From assembly GCF_014596465.1 (NCBI RefSeq), contig NZ_MECK01000101.1, positions 1-64,000 of the forward strand: a DNA stretch of 64,000 nt, given 5' to 3'. The stretch comes from Streptomyces sp. CBMA123. GTDB taxonomy: Bacteria; Actinomycetota; Actinomycetes; Streptomycetales; Streptomycetaceae. Below the pieces are notes generated by a model. That model ran no database searches and was not told the DNA's origin. It was given only the letters and a program-made list of their open reading frames with translations. The translations under genes and the position numbers were made by a program. Shown piece by piece: positions 41,395 to 50,615 of the stretch. Each line of letters starts with the position of its first letter. The stretch's first letter is position 1.

Positions 41395-42120
41395 TCACGG
41401 GCAGAGGCGCTCCACCCGCCACCCCGTGGAGCCGGCCGGGTCGGCGAGGTAGCGGAGGCGGTCGTGCAGGCGGTTCTCGCGCCCCTGCCAGAACTCGACG
41501 CTCTCAGGGACGACCCGGTAGCCGCCCCAGAACGGCGGGACGGGGACGCCCTCGCCCTCGGGGTAGCGGCGTTCGAGGTCGGCGTAGCGCTGTTCGAGGA
41601 CGGCGCGGTCGCTGACCGGGCTGGACTGTTCGCTGGCCCAGGCGCCGAGTTGGGAGCCGTGCGGGCGGGTGCGGAAGTAGGCGGCGGTCTCGTCCCGGCC
41701 GACCTTCTCGACCCGGCCCTGGACGATCACCTGGCGGGCCAGCGCGATCCACGGGAAGAGCAGTCCGGCGTAGGGGTTGGCGGCGAGCTCGGAGCCCTTG
41801 CGGGAGCCGTAGTTGGTGAAGAACACGAAGCCGCGCACGTCGTAGCTCTTGAGCAGGACGGTGCGCGAGCTGGGCCGGCCCTGGGCGTCGGCGGTGGAGA
41901 GCACCATGGCGTTGGCCTCCACCACCCCGGCCTCGTCGGCCTCGTGGAACCAGCGGGTGAACTGGCCGATCGGCTCGGGTGCGAGCTGCTCCTCGGCCAG
42001 GCCCTCGTGGACGTAGTGCTTGCGCATCACGGTGAGGTCCGGGCCGGGGCGGTCCTCGCCGGCCGGGGTCCGGGTGGCGGGGCTCGGGGGCGTCGACTGG
42101 GCGCGTTCCGGGGTCTGCAC
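41395..42120 (-). CDS. pdxH: Pyridoxamine 5'-phosphate oxidase PdxH
   Basis: A 241-residue FMN-dependent oxidase making pyridoxal 5'-phosphate from PNP or PMP in the cytoplasm. The FMN-binding segment is [20 protein letters not shown] and [13 protein letters not shown]. The C-terminal dimer signature is [16 protein letters not shown] followed by WRVERLCP. All core motifs are intact. The GTG at 42120 is the first usual start with a plausible ribosome site; a TTG at 42147 is possible. The gene is divergent from citrate synthase. PLP is also the cofactor of SerC, encoded 1.7 kb away. Confidence 0.95.
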   Translation of the reverse strand: MQTPERAQSTPPSPATRTPAGEDRPGPDLTVMRKHYVHEGLAEEQLAPEPIGQFTRWFHEADEAGVVEANAMVLSTADAQGRPSSRTVLLKSYDVRGFVFFTNYGSRKGSELAANPYAGLLFPWIALARQVIVQGRVEKVGRDETAAYFRTRPHGSQLGAWASEQSSPVSDRAVLEQRYADLERRYPEGEGVPVPPFWGGYRVVPESVEFWQGRENRLHDRLRYLADPAGSTGWRVERLCP

Positions 42121-42358
42121 GCCAACATCATCCCGTACGACAAGCAACCGGCACCGCTACCTCCGGACAAACCCCGGCCGGAGATATGGTGACTCGCCAC
42201 CGCTTGGCCGCCCGCCGTACGGGGAATTGTCCGGAACTTGGCGTTTGGTTCCAGGGGCCCCCCGGGCACGACCGACCCTCGGCGGGAAAGTCAAGTGGTC
42301 CCCACGGGAAACATCACCGCGGTGGTGTATGGCGCAATGCACCCCGTGCCTGTCACTC

Positions 42359-42373
42359 TGGCACCGAGTGCCA
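42359..42373. promoter_or_regulatory. Palindrome in the pdxH/citrate synthase divergent region
   Basis: TGGCACCGAGTGCCA is an exact inverted repeat (6-bp arms, 3-base centre) about 75 bases before the citrate synthase ATG. The rest of the 326-base gap (42121-42446) shows no gene. It resembles half of a CIRCE-like element but lacks the usual 9-base spacer. Confidence 0.4.
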
Positions 42374-42446
42374 ACCACGATTCGGTCACTGGCGAACCGC
42401 CCCCACCACGGCGGAGCGCCGATCCCAGAACTGAAGGAGCCGTCGC

Positions 42447-43547
42447 ATGTCCGACTTCGTACCCGGGCTTGAGGGAGTCGTCGCGTTCGAGAGCGAAATC
42501 GCCGAACCCGACCGTGAAGGCGGCGCCCTGCGGTACCGCGGTGTCGACATCGACGACCTGGTCGGCCACGTCTCCTTCGGCCACGTGTGGGGCCTGCTCG
42601 TGGACGGCAAGTTCAACCCCGGCCTGCCGGCCGCCGAGCCGTTCCCCATCCCGGTGCACTCCGGCGACATCCGGGTCGACGTCCAGTCCGCGCTCGCCAT
42701 GCTCGCCCCGGTCTGGGGCCTGAAGCCGCTGCTCGACATCTCCGCCGAGCAGGCCCGCGACGACCTCGCCCGCGCCGCCGTGATGGCGCTGTCCTACGTC
42801 GCCCAGTCCGCCCGCGGCCAGGGCCTGCCGATGGTCCCGCAGAGCGAGATCGACAAGGCCGAGACGGTCGTCGAGCGGTTCATGATCCGCTGGCGCGGCG
42901 AGCCGGACCCGAAGCACGTCAAGGCCGTCGACGCCTACTGGACCTCCGCCGCCGAGCACGGCATGAACGCCTCCACCTTCACCGCCCGGGTCATCGCCTC
43001 CACCGGCGCCGACGTCGCGGCCGCGCTCTCCGGCGCGGTCGGCGCGATGTCCGGCCCGCTGCACGGCGGCGCCCCGTCCCGGGTGCTCGGCATGATCGAG
43101 GAGATCGAGCGCACCGGCGACGCCACCACCTGGGTCAAGAACGCGCTGGACAAGGGCGAGCGGCTGATGGGCTTCGGCCACCGCGTCTACCGCGCCGAGG
43201 ACCCGCGCGCCCGCGTGCTGCGCCGCACCGCCAAGGAGCTCGGCGCCCCGCGCTTCGAGGTCGCCGAGGCGCTGGAGAAGGCTGCGCTGGAGGAGCTGCA
43301 CAACCGTCGCCCGGACCGCGTGCTCGCCACCAACGTCGAGTTCTGGGCCGCGATCATGCTGGACTTCGCCGAGGTCCCGGCGCACATGTTCACCTCGATG
43401 TTCACCTGTGCGCGCACCGCGGGCTGGTCGGCGCACATCCTGGAGCAGAAGCGCACCGGTCGCCTCGTGCGCCCCTCCGCGCGCTACATCGGCCCCGGCC
43501 CGCGCCGCCCCGAGGCCGTCGAGGGCTGGGACGCCATCGCCCACTGA
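42447..43547 (+). CDS. Citrate synthase (type 2-like)
   Basis: A 366-residue TCA-cycle enzyme joining acetyl-CoA and oxaloacetate. The catalytic residues are visible: His in GPLHGGAPSRVL, His in LMGFGHRVYRAEDPRA and Asp in IMLDFAEVP. Length and start (SDFVPGLEGVVAFESEIAEP) fit the short Gram-positive type annotated as citrate synthase 2 in streptomycetes, which usually have several paralogues. AAGGAG precedes the ATG. Its stop is the first unit of an 11-bp repeat array. Confidence 0.95.
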   Translation: MSDFVPGLEGVVAFESEIAEPDREGGALRYRGVDIDDLVGHVSFGHVWGLLVDGKFNPGLPAAEPFPIPVHSGDIRVDVQSALAMLAPVWGLKPLLDISAEQARDDLARAAVMALSYVAQSARGQGLPMVPQSEIDKAETVVERFMIRWRGEPDPKHVKAVDAYWTSAAEHGMNASTFTARVIASTGADVAAALSGAVGAMSGPLHGGAPSRVLGMIEEIERTGDATTWVKNALDKGERLMGFGHRVYRAEDPRARVLRRTAKELGAPRFEVAEALEKAALEELHNRRPDRVLATNVEFWAAIMLDFAEVPAHMFTSMFTCARTAGWSAHILEQKRTGRLVRPSARYIGPGPRRPEAVEGWDAIAH

Positions 43548-43635
43548 GCTCCCACTGAGCTCCCGACGAGCGCCCGCCGAGCTCTCGTCGAGCTCTCGCC
43601 GAGCGCCCGAACGAACGCCCACTGAGCTCCGCTCG
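43545..43635. repeat. 11-bp tandem repeat, about eight copies
   Basis: Degenerate copies with consensus YGAGCKCYCGM start at the stop codon of citrate synthase (TGAGCTCCCAC, TGAGCTCCCGA, CGAGCGCCCGC, CGAGCTCTCGT, and so on). One unit is 12 bp long. The array ends shortly before the terminator. Confidence 0.8.
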
Positions 43636-43666
43636 GCCGCCGCCGAGCCGGCTCCGCACCACCCCT

Positions 43667-43702
43667 GACCAGCGGGTCCGGCTCCGGCCGGGCCCGCTGG
43701 TC
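43667..43702 (+). terminator. Hairpin terminator of citrate synthase
   Basis: GACCAGCGGG (43667-43676) pairs perfectly with CCCGCTGGTC (43693-43702). The inner bases are GC-rich and may extend the stem. Confidence 0.7.
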
Positions 43703-43777
43703 GCATGCCGATGAGCAGTCAACATCACAATCTCAGCGGGCGGACGACCGTACCCCCGCACGGCCGCCAGCCAGTAG

Positions 43778-44949
<1,172 letters not shown>

Positions 44950-44963
<14 letters not shown>

Positions 44964-44997
44964 CCACCGCCTGCGGGCGGTGGCCCTCAGCCGTGTC
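44950..44997. terminator. Perfect 22-bp hairpin terminator of serC
   Basis: Arms 44950-44971 and 44976-44997 are exact complements around the loop TGCG. The left arm begins GACACGGCTGAGGGCC. It lies between convergent genes. Confidence 0.9.
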
Positions 44998-45086
44998 CGG
45001 GGCCGACGTTCCTGGGCCGGCGTTCCTGGGCCGACCTGCCGGGGCCGGCGTGCCGACCGGCCGGGGGCCGGGCTACCGGCTGCCCG

Positions 45087-45182
45087 CTACTTGCCGGCCA
45101 GCGAGCTGATCAGTACGACGACCAGCAGCAGCACCAGGGTGCCGGAGACGATGCGCATTCGAGTCTTGGGGTCCACGGTCAT
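45087..45182 (-). CDS. 31-residue single-pass membrane peptide
   Basis: A short gene encoding MTVDPKTRMRIVSGTLVLL, then LLVVVLISSLAGK. A charged N-terminus is followed by one hydrophobic helix of about 19 residues. It recalls the tiny actinobacterial membrane proteins that start with a DPxPK-like motif (SGM_5486 type), but the match is by eye only. Codon bias is normal for the genome. The ribosome site is weak (CAGG). It lies 79 bases after thpR on the same strand. Confidence 0.6.
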   Translation of the reverse strand: MTVDPKTRMRIVSGTLVLLLVVVLISSLAGK

Positions 45183-45261
45183 CGAGCGTACCTGTGGCTC
45201 ACACCCGGACGAACCCGAGGCCCTCGGCCCCGAGCCCCCCTCCTTCGGACCCAGACCCGCC

Positions 45262-45843
45262 CTAGTCCGCCAGCGCCCAGGAGCGCAGCGACTCGTAGTG
45301 GGCGAAGCCCCCGTCCAGGTCGCTCTTCATCAGGTGCAGCTCGGCGGCCTCCCACTCCGGCCCCCGGTAGGGCGCCAGCGCCGCCGCCAGGGCGTCCAGC
45401 TCGGCCGCGGCGACCCGCTGGACGGCCCGCCGGTGGCCGCGCGGGGAGCCGGCCCGGGCCAGCGTGAGGTGGGGGTGGAAGGCGACGGCGTCGGGCTCCC
45501 CGCCGACCTCGGCGACGGCCTCGATGACGGCCTCGGCGAGCCGGCGCAGCTCCCTGGTCCGCCCCTCGACCCCGGCCCAGAGCACCCGCTCGCCGAACCG
45601 GCCGGAGCCGGCGATCCGCAGCCGGTGCGCCGGGTGCACGGCGGCCACGGCCGCCAGGGCGGCCTCCAGCTCCGGCAGCCGCTCGGCGGGCACCTGGCCG
45701 AGGAAGGCCAGGGTCAGGTGCCAGCCCTCGACGGCGGTCCAGCGCAGCCGGTCCGCCCCGGGCAGGGCGCGCACCGGCTCGACGGCGGCGCAGAGCCCCT
45801 GTAGTGCCTCGGCGGGCGGCAGGACAGCCACGAACAGCCTCAT
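45262..45843 (-). CDS. thpR: RNA 2',3'-cyclic phosphodiesterase ThpR
   Basis: A 193-residue 2H-phosphoesterase opening 2',3'-cyclic phosphates of RNA ends to 2'-phosphates. It starts MRLFVAVLPP, and both catalytic motifs are present: HLTLAFLG and HPHLTLARA. Length and motif spacing fit the family. The ATG at 45843 directly precedes the conserved strand. It is divergent from a GNAT gene with 46 bases between the starts. Confidence 0.92.
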   Translation of the reverse strand: MRLFVAVLPPAEALQGLCAAVEPVRALPGADRLRWTAVEGWHLTLAFLGQVPAERLPELEAALAAVAAVHPAHRLRIAGSGRFGERVLWAGVEGRTRELRRLAEAVIEAVAEVGGEPDAVAFHPHLTLARAGSPRGHRRAVQRVAAAELDALAAALAPYRGPEWEAAELHLMKSDLDGGFAHYESLRSWALAD

Positions 45844-45889
45844 GGTCCGATCTTCCCCTGCTCGGCCGTTCGGTGTAGAACGGATTTCC

Positions 45890-46408
45890 ATGAAGATCCG
45901 CAACGGGGGTCCCGCGGACGTCCCCGACATCCTGTCCCTGCTCGACGGCGCCGTCTCCTGGCTGGCCGCCCAGGAGCGCACCGGCCAATGGGGCGACCAG
46001 CCCTTCAGCACCAACCCGGCCCGGGTCGACCAGGTCGCCTCGTACGCCGAGGAGCCCTTCCTGATCCGCCTCGCGGTGGACGAGGACGGCCGTACGATCG
46101 GCTGCTGCGTGCTCAACGAGGACCGCGGCAAGTGGATCCCCGCCGCAGATGAACGCGAGCTGTACGTGCGCAGCCTGGTCACCGACCGCAGCCGCAAGGG
46201 CTCGGGCATCGGCGCCGCGCTGATCGCCGACGCGATCGAGGAGGCCCGCCGGCGCGGCATCGGCCTGCTGCGGGTGGACTGCTACGCCGGCAACGACCGC
46301 AAGCTGGTCGGCCTGTACCGGGCGCTCGGCTTCACCGAGACCGTGGGCTTCGAGGTCGAGCAGCCGTCCGGCCTCTGGCCCGGCCAGGTGCTGGAGATCC
46401 GGCTCTGA
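45890..46408 (+). CDS. GNAT-family N-acetyltransferase
   Basis: A 172-residue cytoplasmic acetyltransferase with the acetyl-CoA motif in YVRSLVTDRSRKGSGIGAAL and the C-terminal YAGNDRKLVGLYRALGF segment. It begins MKIRNGGPADVPDILSLLDG. The substrate is unknown. A convergent MFS gene lies beyond a shared hairpin terminator. Confidence 0.9.
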   Translation: MKIRNGGPADVPDILSLLDGAVSWLAAQERTGQWGDQPFSTNPARVDQVASYAEEPFLIRLAVDEDGRTIGCCVLNEDRGKWIPAADERELYVRSLVTDRSRKGSGIGAALIADAIEEARRRGIGLLRVDCYAGNDRKLVGLYRALGFTETVGFEVEQPSGLWPGQVLEIRL

Positions 46409-46414
46409 CGGAGC

Positions 46415-46453
46415 GTCAGAGAACCCCGGAATCATCTTCCGGGATTCTCTGAC
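46415..46453. terminator. Bidirectional hairpin terminator
   Basis: GTCAGAGAA (46415-46423) pairs with TTCTCTGAC (46445-46453). Inner CCCGGAA and TTCCGGG extend the stem. It lies between convergent GNAT and MFS genes. Confidence 0.8.
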
Positions 46454-46459
46454 TACACA

Positions 46460-48115
46460 TCAGCAGGCGGCGGCCAGCTCGGACTTGAGCGCCGGAGCGG
46501 TGCGCGGCACGAAGGCCACCACCCGCCCGCCGCGGCCCGGGTGGAGGTCGAACCGCACCCGCAGGTCGGCGCTGCGGGCCAGCACCAGGCCGACCGCGCC
46601 GGCCGCCAGCGCGGACACCAGGCCGCAGGCCAGCAGGCCGAGCCGGGGCCCGTACGAGGCGGTGACCCAGCCGACGACCGGGGCGCCGATCGGCGTGCCG
46701 CCGGTGAAGACCAGCACCAGCAGGCCCATCACCCGGCCGCGCATCTCGGGGTCGGTGCCCAGCTGCAGCATGGAGTTGACCGAGGTGTTGAAGCTCAGCC
46801 CGAACACCCCGATCAGCGTCAGCAGCAGCGCGAAGGTCCAGTAGTCGGGCGCGAAGGCCGCGACGACCTCCAGGGTGCCGAAGGCCAGCGCCGCGGCGAC
46901 CAGCCGGCGCAGCCGGGGCGCGCCCCGGCGGGCGGCGAGCAGTGCGCCGGCCAGCGAGCCGACCGCCATCGCGGTGTTCAGCAGGCCGTACTGCCCGGCG
47001 CCCACCTTGAAGGTGTCGTGCGCGAAGCCGGACAGCAGCGTCGGGAAGTTGAACCCGAAGGTGCCGATGAACCCGGCCATCACCATCGGCCAGAGCAGCT
47101 CGGGCCGCTCCTTCACGTACCGCAGGCCCTCGCGCAGCTGGCCCTTCTCGCGGGCGATCGGCTCGGTCGGGCGCAGCTCGGACTCCCGCATCGCGAGCAG
47201 CCCGCCGATCACGGCGGCGAAGGACAGCGCGTTGACGGCGAACGCCCAGCCGCTGCCGACCGCGGCGATCAGCAGGCCCGCGACGGCGGGGCCGACCAGC
47301 CGGGCGGTCTGGAAGTTGGCGGCGTTCAGGCTGACGGCGTTGGCGAGGTCCTTGGGCCCGACCATCTCGGACACGAAGGCCTGCCGGGTCGGGTTGTCGA
47401 CCACGGTGACCAGGCCGAGCAGCAGGGCGAAGGCGTACACGTAGTACGGCGTCACCACGCCGCCGACGGTCAGGACGGCCAGGCCCGCGGCGAGCAGGCC
47501 CATGGCGCCCTGGGTGTAGATCAGCAGCCGGCGCTTGGGCATCCGGTCGGCGAGCACGCCGCCGAACAGGCCGAGCAGCAGCATCGGCAGGAACTGCATG
47601 GCGGTGGTGATGCCGACCGCGAGCGGGCTGCCGGTGAGGCTGAGGACCAGCCAGTCCTGGGCGATCCGCTGCATCCAGGTGCCGGTGTTGGACACCACCT
47701 GGCCGACGAAGTAGTAGCGGTAGTTGCGTACGCGCAGCGAGGAGAACATCCCCCGGGGCCGGGTGAACTCGGCGCCGGTCGGCGATGCGGCCGAAGCCGC
47801 GGGAGACGGCACCGAAGCCGTGGGAGCCGGAACCGAAGTCGTGGGAACCGGAACCGAACCGGTGGGAGATGAGAGGGGCCGAGCGGAGCTCGTCGCCAGA
47901 AGGGTGGTGGTGGGCGACGGGCGGGACGAATGGGCTCGGCCCTGAGCGGCGGGGTGCGCCGCGGTGCGTTCGTCAGGGTCGTCGTCGCCGTTGCCGGGCA
48001 GTCCGCTGGGGGCGGGGGCCTGGGCGTCGGCGGCCGCGGTGTTGTCCGCGGCGGGGTCGCTGGTCGGGTCGTCGGTACGGATGGCGGCGGCGCTGGCTGC
48101 GGCCGGCGGTGTCAC
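46460..48115 (-). CDS. MFS transporter (DHA3-type, EntS-like) with a long N-terminal tail
   Basis: A 551-residue inner-membrane transporter with about 12 hydrophobic helices. The Ser/Pro/Thr-rich N-terminal 90 residues are unusual. The transport core starts FSSLRVRNYRYYFVGQVVSN and has the loop motif LADRMPKRRLL and DNPTRQAFVSEMVGPKDL, typical of drug or siderophore exporters of the DHA3 group. GTG at 48115 has GAGGGGAGA at ideal distance. A stronger ribosome-site-like run at 48200-48212 is followed only by ATC, which would lengthen the tail. It lies downstream of a MarR gene on the same strand and is probably controlled by it. Confidence 0.88.
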   Translation of the reverse strand: MTPPAAASAAAIRTDDPTSDPAADNTAAADAQAPAPSGLPGNGDDDPDERTAAHPAAQGRAHSSRPSPTTTLLATSSARPLSSPTGSVPVPTTSVPAPTASVPSPAASAASPTGAEFTRPRGMFSSLRVRNYRYYFVGQVVSNTGTWMQRIAQDWLVLSLTGSPLAVGITTAMQFLPMLLLGLFGGVLADRMPKRRLLIYTQGAMGLLAAGLAVLTVGGVVTPYYVYAFALLLGLVTVVDNPTRQAFVSEMVGPKDLANAVSLNAANFQTARLVGPAVAGLLIAAVGSGWAFAVNALSFAAVIGGLLAMRESELRPTEPIAREKGQLREGLRYVKERPELLWPMVMAGFIGTFGFNFPTLLSGFAHDTFKVGAGQYGLLNTAMAVGSLAGALLAARRGAPRLRRLVAAALAFGTLEVVAAFAPDYWTFALLLTLIGVFGLSFNTSVNSMLQLGTDPEMRGRVMGLLVLVFTGGTPIGAPVVGWVTASYGPRLGLLACGLVSALAAGAVGLVLARSADLRVRFDLHPGRGGRVVAFVPRTAPALKSELAAAC

Positions 48116-48236
48116 GGTGGTCTCCCCTCGTGGCGCGACGGCCCTGGCGGGGGCCGTCGCGCTGCTGGTTTCGGTGGTCGGTCCTGCGGTGATGCTGACT
48201 CCTTCTCCTCCCGGCGGCCGGCCGGGTTCGGTGTGC

Positions 48237-48671
48237 CTAGAGGTGTGCGAGCTTGTAGAGCACGGGTGCGGCCTCCCGCAGGACGGCCCACTCCTCATCG
48301 TCGAGCCCCTGGGCGAGCTCGGCGAGCCAGACGTTTCGGCGCCGGCGACTCTCCGTGAGGATCGTCTCGGCCTGCTCGGTGCTGCTGACGACCACCTGGC
48401 GGCGGTCCTCGGGGTGCGGTTCGCGCCGCACCAGCCCCTTCTCCTCCAGCATCGCGACGATCCTGGTCATCGAAGGCGGCTGCACGTGCTCCTTCCGGGC
48501 GAGCTCACCCGGCGTCGCCTTCCCGCACCGGGCGAGGGTGCCCAGCACTCCCATCTCGGTGGGACTCAGTGACTCCTCCACCCGTTGGTGTTTGAGTCGT
48601 CGGGAGAGGCGCATCGTGGACGACCGCAGCTGTGAGATCGCTGCGAGGTCCTGCTCGGACATCTCGGGCAT
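48237..48671 (-). CDS. MarR-family transcriptional regulator
   Basis: A 144-residue winged-HTH regulator with LSPTEMGVLGTLARCGKATP, the recognition region ELARKEHVQPPSMTRIVAML, and the wing VRREPHPEDRRQVVVSS. It typically senses phenolic compounds or drugs and represses the transporter gene that follows it here. An imperfect inverted repeat just upstream of its ATG is the likely operator. Confidence 0.92.
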   Translation of the reverse strand: MPEMSEQDLAAISQLRSSTMRLSRRLKHQRVEESLSPTEMGVLGTLARCGKATPGELARKEHVQPPSMTRIVAMLEEKGLVRREPHPEDRRQVVVSSTEQAETILTESRRRRNVWLAELAQGLDDEEWAVLREAAPVLYKLAHL

Positions 48672-48675
48672 CTCT

Positions 48676-48701
48676 TTAGCTTACGTCATTACTCTCGCTA
48701 A
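48676..48701. promoter_or_regulatory. Likely MarR operator
   Basis: TTAGC (48676-48680) and GCTAA (48697-48701) are inverted arms in an AT-richer stretch that starts 5 bases upstream of the marR-like ATG. The region also offers -10-like words on the minus strand. Confidence 0.45.
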
Positions 48702-48792
48702 GGAAAAACGGGTTCCCACCGTGCCGGAGGATCGGCCCGGTGCCATATTGGTGATGGGTGATCGTTCCCGACTCCGGAAGGGCCGACCAGTG

Positions 48793-49284
48793 ATGTCCGA
48801 CCTCGCCTCCGAACCGTCCGTACAGTCGCCGCCGGCCGTCCGGTCCGCACCGGCCGTCCGGCCCGCGCAGACCCTGCCGGACCCGCAGTCCGCGCCGGAC
48901 GACACCGGCTTCGCCCGGCTCGCCATGGTCACCATCGACTGCGCCGACCCGATCGCACTGGCCTCCTTCTACGGCGAGCTGCTCGGCTGGGAGACCCGGC
49001 ACGTGGACGAGCACTTCGCGATCCTGGACAACCCGGAGGGCGGCAGCCCGCTGGGCTTCGGGCGGGTCACCGGCTACCGGCCGGAGCCGTGGACCGAGCC
49101 GGACGGCAGCAAGCACTTCCACCTGGACTTCTACGTCGACGACCTGGAGGAGTCCACCGCGAAGGCGCTCGCGCTCGGCGCGACCGAGCCCAGCTACCAG
49201 CACGGCCGCACGCTCCGGGTGCTGATCGACCCGGCCGGTCACCCGTTCGGACTGGCCCCGCTGGACCAGGCCGTCGGGCAGTAG
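48793..49284 (+). CDS. VOC-family (glyoxalase-like) protein
   Basis: A 163-residue cytoplasmic protein. A disordered Pro/Ser-rich start of about 40 residues precedes a glyoxalase/bleomycin-resistance fold (MVTIDCADPIALASFYGELL, then HFHLDFYVDDLEESTAKALA and VLIDPAGHPFGLAP). His and Glu/Asp metal-ligand positions look present. The substrate is unknown. A GTG at 48790 is an alternative start. It is divergent from marR. Confidence 0.88.
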   Translation: MSDLASEPSVQSPPAVRSAPAVRPAQTLPDPQSAPDDTGFARLAMVTIDCADPIALASFYGELLGWETRHVDEHFAILDNPEGGSPLGFGRVTGYRPEPWTEPDGSKHFHLDFYVDDLEESTAKALALGATEPSYQHGRTLRVLIDPAGHPFGLAPLDQAVGQ

Positions 49285-49420
49285 GCGCAGCAGGGGGCGG
49301 CGGCGGGCGGCGGGGCCCGGGGGTCGTGCGCAGGCGATGTCAGGGCTTGGTGCCGAGATCTTGCAGGCAGCGTAAAGGTCCGCTCTGACCTGGGAGTTCA
49401 CGAAAAACCCGAACATTGTG

Positions 49421-49437
49421 CGACTGCCCGGCAGTCG
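49421..49437. promoter_or_regulatory. Palindrome upstream of the MHYT gene
   Basis: CGACTGCCCGGCAGTCG has perfect 8-bp arms around one base. It lies in a 302-base gap (49285-49586) that otherwise shows no gene, about 150 bases before the MHYT start, downstream of an AT-richer CACGAAAAAC stretch. Confidence 0.45.
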
Positions 49438-49586
49438 TTACTGTCCCCGTTGTCAGGGGCAGCACACGCCAGGTCTCCTCTCGATGGCACCCGTTCCGTG
49501 CCCCTTCCCCCACTTCTTCCCGGCGACCCGGCCTGCCGGGTCCGCCCGAGCCCTGGCGCCCTCAACCCCTCGTCCAGGGAGTTCAA

Positions 49587-50417
49587 TTGGGTGCGATCCA
49601 TCACGCCGACCACGGCTGGGTGACACCAGCGGTCTCGTACTTCGTCGCCTGCCTCGGCGCCTTCGTCGCCCTGCGCAGCGCCCGCTGGGCACTCGTCTCC
49701 ACCGGCCGCAGCCGGGTGATCTGGCTGCTGTTCGCGTCGACCTCGCTCGGGGCCGGCATCTGGTCCATGCACTTCATCGCGATGCTCGGCTTCTCGGTCA
49801 GCGGCGTCGAGATCACCTACCAGCCGGGGCTGACCGTGCTCAGCCTGCTGGTCGCCGTCGCCGTGGTGGGCGTCGGACTGTTCACCGTCGGGTACTGGCG
49901 CCGCCGGCCCGTGCTGTCCCTGCTGATCGGCGGGCTGACCACCGGACTCGGGGTCGCCGCGATGCACTACCTGGGCATGGCCGCGATGGTCCTGCCCGGC
50001 CACCTCGGCTACGACCACGTCACGGTCTGGCTGTCGGTCGGCATCGCGGTGTTCGCGGCCACGGCCGCGCTCTGGGCCGCGCTCAACATCCGGGGCACCC
50101 TCGCCGTGCTGGCCGCGGCGCCCGTGATGGGCGTGGCCGTCTGCGCGATGCACTACACCGGCATGGCGGCGCTCTCCGTCCAGCTGGACTTCTCGCGCTC
50201 CACCGAAAGCGGCGTGATGGCGCTGCAGTTCATCTTCCCGCTCGGCGTCGGACTGGGCTGCTACGTCTTCTTCGGCTCACTGGCCTTCGCCGTCTCGCCG
50301 AGCAAGCCCTCCACCCAGCCCCTGCTGGCCGGCCCGGCGGCCCCGCTGCCGCCCCGGCCGCCGCGCGTCCCCCCGCAGCAGCGACGCTCCATGACCGGCT
50401 CGGGCGCCCGGCGCTGA
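49587..50417 (+). CDS. MHYT-domain seven-helix sensor membrane protein
   Basis: A 276-residue integral membrane protein with about seven helices. The repeated MHYT motif is seen as WSMHFIAMLGF, AAMHYLGMAAM and CAMHYTGMAAL; the Met and His are thought to bind copper for sensing O2, CO or NO. No GGDEF/EAL or kinase domain is attached; a Pro-rich tail (PLPPRPPRVPPQQ) ends the protein. A TTG at 49587 was chosen because CAGGGAG lies five bases upstream and the helix region starts soon after. Output is unknown. Confidence 0.85.
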   Translation: MGAIHHADHGWVTPAVSYFVACLGAFVALRSARWALVSTGRSRVIWLLFASTSLGAGIWSMHFIAMLGFSVSGVEITYQPGLTVLSLLVAVAVVGVGLFTVGYWRRRPVLSLLIGGLTTGLGVAAMHYLGMAAMVLPGHLGYDHVTVWLSVGIAVFAATAALWAALNIRGTLAVLAAAPVMGVAVCAMHYTGMAALSVQLDFSRSTESGVMALQFIFPLGVGLGCYVFFGSLAFAVSPSKPSTQPLLAGPAAPLPPRPPRVPPQQRRSMTGSGARR

Positions 50418-50550
50418 ACGGCACCGCCCCGAACGGCACCGCGCTGAACCGGACCGCCCCGCACGGCACCGCGCTGCGCCGGACCGCCCCGCGTCGAACC
50501 GTCCCGAGCGGCACCGCACTGCGCCGGACCGCCCCGAACCGGCGCTGAAG
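50418..50550. repeat. 15-bp tandem repeat, eight to nine copies
   Basis: Units such as AACGGCACCGCCCCG, AACGGCACCGCGCTG and AACCGGACCGCCCCG follow the MHYT stop in strict 15-base register, alternating in a 30-bp higher-order pattern. Some frames stay open through it and encode xGTAxxRTAP-like repeats, but no ribosome site or start supports translation. Confidence 0.85.
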
Positions 50551-50568
50551 CCCAGCGCTGGAAGGACC

Positions 50569-50604
50569 GACGTCCGGCCGGGTCCCCCACCCCGGCCGGA
50601 CGTC
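50569..50604. terminator. Bidirectional hairpin terminator
   Basis: GACGTCCGGCCGGG (50569-50582) pairs perfectly with CCCGGCCGGACGTC (50591-50604) around 8 bases. It lies between the MHYT and hoxX stops. Confidence 0.85.
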
Positions 50605-50615
50605 CGCGTGAGCTC

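Noticed and set aside
50418..50548. Possible coding repeat NGTALNRTAP after the MHYT gene
   Set aside because: It is in a different frame from the MHYT protein and no start is available; treated as a DNA repeat.
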